A stretch of 64,000 nt of DNA from Strongylocentrotus purpuratus (taxonomy: Eukaryota; Echinodermata; Echinoidea; Camarodonta; Strongylocentrotidae). Where the stretch lies: contig NW_022145596.1 of NCBI RefSeq assembly GCF_000002235.5, positions 4,026,352 to 4,090,351 on the forward strand. The letters run 5' to 3'. Below, piece by piece: positions 43,678 to 53,789 of this stretch. The notes below the pieces were generated by a model. The model searched no databases, had not been told where the DNA came from, and saw nothing but the letters and a program-made list of their open reading frames with translations. A program made the translations under genes and the position numbers. The stretch's first letter is position 1. Each line of letters starts with the position of its first letter.

Positions 43678-45006
43678 GTACAAAGGTGTACGACAAGCTT
43701 CGAGAGGAATGGCTGAGGACCAGACTGATGAACGACATTGGGATGATGTCCCCACATGCCCAAACCAGCAAGGTTGAATCATTCCACAACATCCTCCTTC
43801 ACTTTTGCCCCAAGTTGCTTGTATACTCATATCAAGGGATGAAGTGCAGGTAAATTAGGCAATTAATTCATCAACATTATGCTCCCCTAATATAAATTTA
43901 ACAAGAACGTCACAGAGGGCAGTGTTGTTTCTTCTTCTTTTGAATTTGATTTTATTGGTTTTATGTTTTAAAGTTATTATTTTCTTTTTGTTATAGCCAG
44001 GTTCTTTCTATTTCATATTTTGTTGGTTTTTTTTAAATTTTTTTTATTTATTATTTGTAACACATGCTTTTTACACTAACTCTTGCCTTCACTTATTGGA
44101 GAGTAGGTAACGAGTTTATGATGATAGACATTACATTACCAAAAAGATAAAATCAACTGTCACAAGTATGTTATTCATGTGACCTTTATTTTTAACTTCA
44201 CTCTTTTCAGATTATATTTGGCTGTCCTACATTGGAACGAAAATTGTGATAGAGCCCAGGCTGTTGATGCCGAAGGGAACCCAGTGTACAGGTTGAAGTA
44301 TCCACGCTCGAAGGAAGGAGGCCACACAGTGGAGAGAGTGCTGACAGCTGGCACATGTGGTAAGTAGCCACATGTCTAGTGAATGATATCAATATTCAAC
44401 AAAAGAGCTCAATTATATATAGAAATCTTTTATTACTTCATGATCAATAGAATTCAAATTAGTAGATTCTTGTGGCCTATATGCCCTTAATTTAATCTGT
44501 TGATTAAATTGATAATTATAAACATGTATTGGGTTACTTTCTGCAAATGTGTAATATTGAATAGCAAGCAGAAACAGGCATATATGTCGGTCCCCAAGTC
44601 AGTGAACTACCTATTCAGCAAAGAACATGTGCATGCCATTGGTATTTGATTGGTCATCCACCTACAAATAGTGTGTAAAATTAGGTAATTCAATATTTGT
44701 GAGAAAAAGAGTTTTCTCTTCTTATGTTCTTATTTTTCTCTTTTCCTTTTTTCCTCTTATCAAAATGTATTTTTTTAACACCGTATAGATGAATTTTCAA
44801 GGTATAGTTTTGGATTTTATCTTGTAGGTTATGTGAAAGCCCTGATGAGAGTTGTCGTAGAACTGGTGGAAAACAGGGAGCAGCTCAGAGACAACATGGA
44901 GGAGCTACAGCCTCAACCAGCACGGAGTGCCTCTCATCATCACCCCGACAATGGAGAAGCCGTGCAAGCTTTTGAACAACATCATCGCTTTGGCGATAGA
45001 AACTAG
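43678..45006 (+). CDS. Transposase-like conserved family protein, 3' three exons
   Basis: Three exons with consensus borders: 43678-43849 (TTATTACAG before, GTAAAT after), 44211-44359 (CTCTTTTCAG, GTAAGT) and 44828-45006 (TTGTAG, stop TAG). Phases join exactly to give 165 residues with the 5' part missing. Conserved blocks are KVESFHNILLHFCPKLLVYS, YQGMKCRLYLAVLHWNENCD, RAQAVDAEGNPVYRLKYPRS and GYVKALMRVVV. I know this arrangement (ESFH…PK…GM..RL.LA..H.NEN..R.QA) from a large family of uncharacterised proteins in fish and marine invertebrates, thought to be transposase-derived. The E of ESFH could be the third acid of a DDE centre, which is inference. The tail after residue 130 is His/Gln-rich. 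The gene converges on the P2X7-domain gene at 47201. Upstream exons were not found, and the LINE may separate them. Confidence 0.78.
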
Positions 45007-46050
45007 TTCTTTTGGTGATAGAAACTATGATGAATGTGTCAGCTACCTGAACATTAACCACTGATTGTTTTATTTCAGTACAAGACATGTTTTTCATAGA
45101 CCCTAAATTATGTTTATGCCAGTATAATTATGGAGAGTAACATGGAAGTACTCTATGCAAGTGAGTAGTGGATTCCGATTCTATGTGAGTGTAAAGCACT
45201 AGAAACTTGTCTGTAAGCTTGTACATACTTACACAAGCCAAAGTCCATGGTACACATCAATAGTCATTGGTTTTAATAGGTAAAATACTTATTAAATTTG
45301 TAAAACTTACATTTTTAGTTCAATTAAAAACAATTTCTGAAGCATATGCACTAGATTTTCATAAACACTAAGTAAATCACTGTTGATCATGAATTTGGCA
45401 CCAAATATAATCTGATTTTTCTCACAGTCCTTCATCTTGGCCAATGCTTTTTGCTTCTTATTTGCAAAAAATAAAAAATTAAAAAATGCATTTTTTTTCT
45501 TCATCTAAACTGTTCTTATTCAAGAACCATTTGATGTATTGCACCAGATATGACCTTATTTTTTGTTTTTGATTTTTTCCCTTTTCTGCCGAGGTGAATT
45601 GTGTTATTCATTTTCAAAGTTAGTAGTTTTAAAGATCATGCCATATTATCACAGAAGAGGAAACATTGTGATGATACTTCATCGCATCCATACTTTTTTT
45701 CCTAACAGCGGTTTCCTGTTTGTCCTAAAACCTGGTTATAAAAGATTGAAAAATAATCATCCTTGCAGATATAATAAAAATAGTCATCTATCCTGTAAAC
45801 TTTACATAAAATAAGGATGAATGTAATGTACATGTTGCATCAAAGTTTTTGTTCCAATGGTGCATCATTTTGAAATATATTGCACAAACAGAGAAGAAAA
45901 TGATTGGAGGGAAAAACCGTCAATGGGATGTTCTGAGAATATTTTGAGCAAAGGTAAACAAAAATTCATCTAAAGGAACACAAATCTTGTTTGTTTATTT
46001 CTATTATAGGTGTCTTGTAGGAAGCTTCATAATTTAAAGATGGAAATTGC
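45007..46050. other. 3' flank of the 43678-45006 gene, no further gene
   Basis: AT-rich sequence. An AATAAA at 45773-45778 on the plus strand could end a long 3' UTR, but closer signals cannot be excluded. No coding block. Confidence 0.4.
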
Positions 46051-46059
46051 TGTGAAAAT

Positions 46060-46575
46060 GAGAGTGAGATAGAGAATGTGAAGGAAGAAGAGGGATAAAG
46101 ATAGATACCAATAGGGATAGAGTGAGAGATGTGAATGTGATGGATGGAAGAGGAGAAAGAGAGATTGTGAAAGAGTGAGAGATGGGAATGTGATGGATGG
46201 AAGAGGAGAAAGAGAGATTGTGAAAGAGTGAGAGATGGGAATGTGGAGGGTGGAGGAGGAAAAGAGAGGCAGAGGGAGAGAGTGAGAGATGGGAATGTGG
46301 AGGAAGAGGAGAAGGAGGGACAGAGTGAGAGATGGGAATGTGGAGGGTGGAAGAGGAGGAGGGACAGAGTGAGAGATAGGAATGTGGAGGGTGGAAGAGG
46401 AGAAGGAGGGACAGAGTGAGAGATGGGAATGTGGAGGAGGAGAAAGAGAGGAGGGACAGAGTGAGAGATGGAAATATGGAAGAGGAAACAGAGAGGAAGT
46501 GGGATAGAGAGATGGGAATGTGGAGGGTGGAAGAGGAGAAAGAGAGAGGAAGAGGGACAGAGTGGGAGATAGGGT
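46060..46575 (+). repeat. ~50-bp purine-rich minisatellite
   Basis: About ten units of GAGTGAGAGATGGGAATGTG plus GAGG(GTGGAAGAGGAG) with lengths of 45-60 bp. The long Ser/Pro/His-rich minus-strand frame and the Arg/Glu/Gly-rich plus-strand frames come from this repeat. It lies in the gap between the two convergent genes. Confidence 0.88.
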
Positions 46576-47200
46576 TAAGGTTTATCCTTTTTGGGAGGAT
46601 AGATTTGATGCAAAATAAAGGATTTCCTGGATTTATTACGATGCTTACCATTTATCACACATTTGAAATTTCGTCAACCGCAATTCCCTTCTCTTACTCT
46701 CATTATTCCTCTGTCTATCTTTGTTGTGTCCATGCTGTTATTTCTCTTTCTCTCAATTTCGTTTTTTCTTTCAATTTCATTTTCTCTTTCTCTCCCCTTT
46801 TCTGACTCGGCAGGTTGACTGTATATGAAATGCTCAAATTATTAAAACAAATTACATTTCAGGGTGTATAACAAAAGAGAAGGAACAAGGCATGTTGTGT
46901 TTTTTTTTTTTTTTTTTGTTGTTGCTTGTTTATATAGATTTCAACATTCTTCCTCATAAGAAATCGTTGCTTGATCACAGTTTTGCAAAAGTTCGAATAT
47001 CAGCTCTTGGAAATTAGAATCAAATGTCGAGATCAAAGTTCATAGCAACCACACCATCATGAGAAGTTCAAACAATAGTATTTGTGATGAATATGAAGAT
47101 GAAAGCCGATGATCACAAATAACGTACAGAAGATGGCTGACAATCACATAGAAGATGACAGTCATTCAAAGTTCGCAAGACAATAGTTGATGTTACATCC

Positions 47201-49148
47201 TCATCTCAACCGACGCAGGATGGTCCCTTTGTACTGACCACGTCCATCAGGATACGCTTCCATTATTGAGGCATGGACACATGCTGGCAGTTGCACCCTG
47301 ATGTCCTTCCCGAGCCAGCCCCAACACCATCTCACGACTTTCCTGTAGGCCACATACCTGTATTTTCTGTAAAATAAAAAGCAATAAAAAAAATTCATTA
47401 TTTTTCTTAGGATAGATGATTTGATGTCAAAATATTAATTCTTTATTAATTAATTCAGGAAAATAAAAATGATTAAAAAAAACTAAAATGACCAAGGGTT
47501 AGTCATTGTTTGTCAGGCGGTGGGGGGCAACATTCAAAATCGCATATAAAGTTTGTGTTTCATAACTACAGATTATTGGGGGGGGGGGGGGGTAACATGC
47601 TAAAACTCACAAATCGGTGGTCATTCTTGCCTATTTGTATACATTTCCTGAAAAAGTGCCCCGAAGCACCTGCAGATAAGGCAGCTAGTACACCAGTGGT
47701 CACCAGGCAAGAATTTTGGTCAAAACTAGTAATTCATCTTGCGGTGACTCAATTCGTTTTGAAAAGTTTCACCCAATAAACTTTCAAAATCAATCCATTT
47801 ATTTGTTTGCCCTTGCCAAAATGATGAAAAGGAGAAACATAACTTACTCATTGTTCCTGTCCCCAAATGCTTTGGCTGCTCGGCGCCACCTATCTGTGTA
47901 CTCCATCCATCCGATGTACAATGTTGTCGCATTTAGGATGGCCGGCTCAAACTCCTCAGAATCCACCAGACAACTTGAACCCTGTCGATCAGCCTCTGCC
48001 TTGACCTCTGCAATTTCCTGACAACAGACACAATCACCTTCATTGAAAGATGGAGGCACACGACATCTTCCACATGTACACCTTGAAATACAGAAAGATT
48101 CAAACAAAAATCAATACACCTACTATAATTTTATAAATATTTTATTACAGCTTCCTGATAAATATAAAAATGACATCGTTCTCGTAGTCGTAGTATGGTA
48201 AGAGTGCCCAAGGCAGTGCCTATGTCTGCGCACCCACGTAAATGCGCGATATTTATAGAACAAAACATCAAACTGACACCAATTTTCAATCTTAACCTCA
48301 ACAATTCATTTAGATACCAAAATTTGTGAAAATAATTGGGAAGATTAAAAATGAGTTTTAGCAAGTTTCATTTGCCACCCTGAAAATTTCAATCATTGTC
48401 AAAAAAGAAAAGTCTGAACAGGGGGTTGTCCCTGGTATGAAACTTCACTGTGCTTGATTGAATTGCGTGCAAAATAGTGAGTGCGCAGACATGGGCACTT
48501 TTCAGTTTTGCTACACAAAATGACGAGCCCGTCTGAAATTCGTTAAAAAAAATTGTTCTTGTGAATAATTTGTCGAGTTTTTTTGTTTCAGTAATCATTA
48601 GAATATGAAGAACGGAATAACAATGATGATTCTAAAAATAATATCTTACTGTGTAATGAAATCGAGGTCGAATTTTAGGTGCGCAGACATAGATCTAGAG
48701 AATCATTTTAACAAGTTAACTTTAGAATTAGACATGCCATTTATGACCGAGTCTAGAGATCTACGGTATTTGATTTCAATTTTTTGGGGGAATAAATATT
48801 TAGAATGCACAACAAATTCAATAAGCTTATAAGTCTTAATTACCAATCCTCGACATTTTCATGAAGCCGATTTGCGTTGTTGGCCCTTCCAGCATCGCCA
48901 ACATTTTGCCCAGGTTCACCACGAGGTAAAGGCTCATACTCCCACTCGACGATACGCCCGTGTTCTCCGGCGTCTGCATCACTTGCATCGCTGTCGGTAT
49001 CACTGCTGCTGCCAGTACTGTCCGGACTGTCACTACTACCACTGACACTGTCATTTTCACCGCTTTCCCCGCAACTGCCATCCTCCTCACACTCAAATTC
49101 CATAACTAAATCATCTTGTGCATCTGCCCTGACGACTGGGGTAGCCAT
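47201..49148 (-). CDS. Stand-alone P2X7 cytoplasmic (ballast) domain protein, 234 aa
   Basis: Three minus-strand exons: 49148-48844 (ATG to GATTG|GTAATT), 48081-47848 (TTTCAAG| to AATGA|GTAAGT) and 47366-47201 (TTTTACAG| to TGA). Phases fit at both joints. Residues 1-100 are acidic and Ser/Asp-rich (SGSSDSPDSTGSSSDTDSDA), probably disordered. From W102 the P2X7 C-terminal domain follows: WCTCGRC (C103, C105, C108), DCVCCQE (C119, C121, C122), SSC (C139), EEFEPAILN, YRYVAYRKVVRWCWGWLG (C194) and RVQLPAC (C209). These cysteines correspond to the zinc-binding set of the P2X7 ballast domain, which also binds guanine nucleotide in mammals. No P2X transmembrane or ATP-binding part is present, so it is not a channel; a cytosolic role is likely but unknown. 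Intron 1 holds a MITE. Confidence 0.9.
47371..47840. other. Intron 2 of the P2X7-domain gene
   Basis: Intron of 481 bp (47367-47847) with two poly-G stretches (47520-47526 and 47578-47592) in otherwise AT-rich DNA. Confidence 0.7.
48215..48499. mobile_element. MITE-like TIR element in intron 1 (285 bp)
   Basis: AGTGCCTATGTCTGCGCACC, CAC at the left and the complement of AGTGCCCATGTCTGCGCACT, CAC at the right form 23-bp inverted ends with two mismatches. A third, partial copy of the terminus (GTGCGCAGACATAGATC) is at 48680. No clear target duplication. Confidence 0.7.
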
Positions 49149-49330
49149 TCTCTTTAGAAAGACTTCTCAAAACTTCTCAAACTTCAATCGATAAAAAGCA
49201 GAAAGGATTCACGGTACGCAAAATCAATGTAGATCTCGAACATCGCGCGGCGAAGAATTATAGCAAACAATTCGAGTCTACACGAAATGACGTCACCCAA
49301 GTCCGTGCGGCGCGGGGGCTCTTGACCGAG
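49149..49330 (-). promoter_or_regulatory. Presumed 5' region of the P2X7-domain gene
   Basis: Sequence directly upstream of the start codon, with CpG-bearing stretches (ATCGCGCGGCGAAG, GTGCGGCGCGGGG). No TATA box could be recognised; the assignment rests only on position. Confidence 0.35.
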
Positions 49331-50109
49331 GCGAATTTGGGAGGGGGCGGCAGTTGTACTGTAATTTTCATTTTTCTCAGTAATGAAAGGGTATTTAATT
49401 TTTTCTTTCTTGTATTTGTATTTTGTGTTTCATTAGCCGTCTGTGGATGTATGGTTGTTTACGCTCCGGTCAAGGTCTTTAACTATGAGCTCGTCGATGC
49501 GCATGCGCACTGCTTCAAAAGTGACCGCATACATGCAGTCCACTGCACTAATGATGTGAACGTGCGCGTGCAAATTGAAAATTCCCTCTCGCAGTTTTTT
49601 TAAGGACACGATAGCTAGCAGGGAATTGCTTGTGACTCGGTCATATTCATTCTCTTCAAGTTGCTGTTTGTTCAGGGGCAACCATCTGATACATCTCTGG
49701 GATTCTATGGTCTTTGCCTTTATAATTGTTTGTATAGTCTAGGGTCTACTCTAGATACATTGATCAGTTGATGTAGTCTAGGTAGAGAATTTCATCTCGT
49801 GCGCGTGGTGCGGTCCGGTCCGAATCTCCGTAGACTCTAGATCAATTGTCGTGCAGCTGCAGTGGAATTGTGAGTGGAGAACATCTTCTGAATTGAAGTA
49901 CCATCTGCAGATTAATTGCTGTCTGCACTTACTTGGCATTTGACGGGACCGGCTATCAGAAATTAGAATAAGCAACAACTTAGTTTCGGTGAGTGGAGTA
50001 GACTCTAGTCTAGACTCTCTTTCATCTTCTATTTTTACGATGCAATCTGCCTCCTTCACATTTTCAGATCTTGTTGAAGATTCTTGCAAGAACTGTATGC
50101 TGGTAGTGG
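49331..50109. other. No gene recognised
   Basis: Mixed composition with several TCTAGACT motifs. Short open frames on both strands have no recognisable domain. Confidence 0.45.
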
Positions 50110-53100
50110 TACCGTACCCTGCCCGGTTTCCGCCCGATAGGCAGTTTTTCTCAGATAACTTCTCTGAAAATGAATTATACAGGCGCTATATTTGAAGCCG
50201 AAATTCTACCAAATCCAACTAGATCTATGCCAATCTTATGCCTGAAATCGTTAGCGATTGTACGTAGTGCGCCGTCTGCGTGAGGCATTTTCCTTGCCTA
50301 TTTCCGCCTAGTCGACCCGCCTTAATTCCGCCCGATGGTGGGCGCGCATCAAAAATATAGAAAAAGGAAACATCTCGGCTACACGTTAGGTCAAATAAAA
50401 TTGCTTCCCTGTAGAATTCGATCTACATGTTATTTTGATAATTGATATTTCTTTCTTCATTTCTTCTTTTGCCACTGTAGGCCTACTAACAATGCCAGTT
50501 CACTGTTATTCACCTGCCTGATCTGGGAAAACAATTTTGTTACTGCCTTTGGAAAACCCTGTGACTTGTCTTTTAATGTTTTAATAATATGGTAATCAAT
50601 AAAATCTGAGTGTAGGCTAATTGGCCTTGGGAGAGGGAAAAAAATCACAATAACAACATTTGTAAATTAACCACTATTAATGGGTGAAAGAATTATTTTA
50701 AAAAAACTATAGCCACTATTAAAGTGAACACTTTGGAAAAGAAAGTAGGCCTAATGGCACTTCGTTTTTTATTTTTTGTTAAACTCTGGACATCACTCAA
50801 ATCTTGATTACAAAATAAATTAGTGTATATTTTTAGGCACTGCATGATATTGGTTGGAAAAGCATCTAGCATTATCGTCATTAGAATTATCATCATCGCC
50901 GACATCGTCTTAATCATCATCATTACAATTTTAGGGTAGATCTAGGCCTATATGTGACGCAAATGTGGTTTCCACTTTGATTATTTATTCAAGACTTCAA
51001 GATGTGTTTTTTGTTTTCTAGTTGTTCTAAATTATGCAGTATTTGAGCATTCAATAATATAGTCCAACTTGAAAGACAAAATTTACCGAAATGATCTTGA
51101 AAACGTCAATTCACTTCCATGGCAAGTCAGTTTTTGCAAAAGAATGTAGTAATAATGCAAAAGGGGTGGTGGGGCGTCACTTTCACGTTTTTGCCGCTTC
51201 AAAAACCAAAGAGGGTTTAAAGCTAGTCTCTAAGTATTTTGTTGACATTACCGAGAACAGCTAAATTTCTGCAATTTCTGCATTTCAGTGGCATGTACGT
51301 AAAGGAGACCTTAAAAAAAAGTTTTCTGGTTGTGGATTGAAAGCAAAAGTAACCTCCAAAAATTGTCCTTCTCTAAATTTGGCACTTTAGTTTCTACCCC
51401 TATATTTATTTTATTCACATTCAACCGAGGGAAATTTATGGCAGCGAAAATGTCATGGTCCATGTTGGTCATGTTGGTAAAAATAGATAACACACAAACA
51501 TTTGAAAAAAGATAGAAAACTAGTCATTGCCTACAGTATCGAAGCATTAAGAAAGAAGGATTTAAAAAGTGAGGAGGGAGACTAAAAGAAAAATGGGGGA
51601 AAGGAGGGGTGTAATTGAAGAAAATTGAGGGAATAAATTAAAAAGACTATAATAAACTCGGTGTATAATATAAAACAAAACTAATACATCAATCCTCTGC
51701 ATGCATCCTGTATCGAAACTAGCACTTTTTTCGCTACAAAGCCAAGACGCTGGATTAAAAGGCGACACAAGCTTCAGCGACATAGAACATAAATACAAAC
51801 TTTTTGCAAATCTACCAACCCTGGCAACTTTTTTAAAAGCCAGCCTAATTATTGTCATCGGGATCACTGTCGGAGAATCAAACTTTAAGCATTTTTTGCA
51901 ACATTATTTTGTCACGAAATTTAACTGCATGATTAGAACATTAAATTACAAATTACCACATCGTTACCTGCAATTGTCGGTTGCTCGAACGAACGGCCAA
52001 ACATCATTGCAATGTTCTTCGGGGGGGGGGGGGGGGGGCTTCAATCCTGACCTCCCACCATATTCGCCTATCATAATACCAATTACCCCCCCCCCCCCCC
52101 CCCCCGAAAAATTACCCCCGAAGACAATAATACCCCCTACCCCTGAAACTTAACCCCTATAAAGGACAATGACCCCCCTCCAGGACAACCAAGCACAACC
52201 GCCCCGAGGACGATACCCCCTGTTCATTAGAGGTGAAGTCAACACCGATAATAAGTTGGGTAATTTTTAGGAGAGACGGAATAATTTTCTTCAAATTTTT
52301 TGATTAGCAATTTCAGGCGATGGATAAATATTTCAAATGAAATTCTGTACATTTCTATGGAAGAAAACTGCTACATAAAAGATATTTTGTATAGCAGTCA
52401 TGCAAAAATGCATAGCAAATTGCGATGCGATACCAGGAAAATTATTCCCTGAGAGATCATTTTCAGGTGGGGGGGGGGGGGGGGTAATTGTCCTCTGGGG
52501 GTTATTGTTCAGGAGGGGGGGGGGGGAATAATTGTCCTATACTGAGAAGATTTTTTTTCGGGGGGTAACTTCCTCGGGGGTGGTTGTCCTCGGGGGGGGG
52601 GGGGGTAATAATCGTCCTTGGGGGTAATTATTGTACCGCTGGTATAATTGGCCGGGGGTGATTGCCCAAGGGGTGATAATTGACCTAGAACCTTCGCATA
52701 TATAATATTCACAGGGCAATAAATAAACAGCTACTCAATTTAAACTGAATGTTATTTTCTGGTTGTAAACTCAACTAAAAAAATTATTATTATTTTGTAG
52801 ACCATGCAAGTGGGCCTGCAAAATTTCAAGTCTATCAACATGACATTGATACATGTATTTTGTTCATATTGCTCATCAAAAAGTGAAATGTGAGATAATG
52901 TGACCATTAGATTTGAATTTAATCCGTCCGGCAGATTTTGACACCTGCATGGACCATGATATCTCATTTATGATCTTCATTTTATCTGCAACATGTTGTA
53001 GGCCAACATATTATACAGGGGTGGTCGAATTCCCAATTTACAAACTGTTAATAACTTTTATAACATTCCAGGCCGTACGTACGTAGTTTCATAGTATTTG

Positions 53101-53783
53101 TGTATCCTAATTCATACTCCCGAGTTGCGATTTGATGTAGTAAACCGAGTGTTTGAACATGGAATAAAGACAATGAAGTGTGCACTTTCGAAAAACCAAC
53201 CGCAGACCTATAAATAAATTAAAACAAACACACAAATAGACTAAAAAAACCACGGGCTGATAACCTTTTCTCTGTTAGAGCATGAACGACGCACGGTACA
53301 TATTTTTACACTGAACTAGCGCGTGTGTTTGAGTGGGCGGAAATAGGGCAGGGGCATCATAGCCGACATGGCCGAGTTCAAGCCTCGATAACTATTTTAT
53401 AAATAATCTTTTCCGCAAGAAATTTGCTCAGGTAAAACATCAGGAATTTTTGCTCCCATATCTCCATAAACAAAAATTGTGCACCACATTTTTTTCCTGA
53501 TCGTTCTGAATAGGAACTTGATGTTTTTTTAAAAGGTTGAATCACACCTAAATAAGCGCATTGCTGACTACTGTACAGTGACGTCATTCGCGTATCTCCG
53601 TTAAATGCGCGATCGACAGTGTACCATATTTCGGGAACACGTTCTTTACAACGTGTATGCTGCCAAAGGCAAGTTAGTTGCATGCCTTCATTGCGCACCG
53701 CAGAAACTCGGGCTATGGAAGACGGCCGTTGTGTCTAATAAGCCGCTGGTAACAGGGGGGCGGTAACTGGGCAGGGTACGGTA
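50110..53783. mobile_element. Possible 3.67-kb TIR element
   Basis: TACCGTACCCTGCCCGGTTT, CCGCCC at 50110-50135 faces its inverted partner at 53758-53783 with 24 of 26 bases matching. TCCGCC-type motifs cluster inside both ends (50305-50335; 53335-53350 inverted). The interior has no recognisable transposase; it is AT-rich with the inverted G-rich block at 52020-52690. TA occurs at both outer borders. It is a candidate only. Confidence 0.5.
52020..52695. repeat. Inverted pair of G/C-run minisatellites
   Basis: Left half (52020-52225): plus-strand C runs with AATTACCCCC, GAGGACAA. Right half (52470-52695): the complementary GGGGGTAATTGTCC pattern. A 250-bp AT-rich spacer lies between. Pro-rich frames here are artefacts. 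Confidence 0.8.
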
Positions 53784-53789
53784 GTAGGC

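Noticed and set aside
46034..46651. 205-codon Ser/Pro/His-rich minus-strand frame
   Set aside because: Generated by a ~50-bp minisatellite. No splice or start context.
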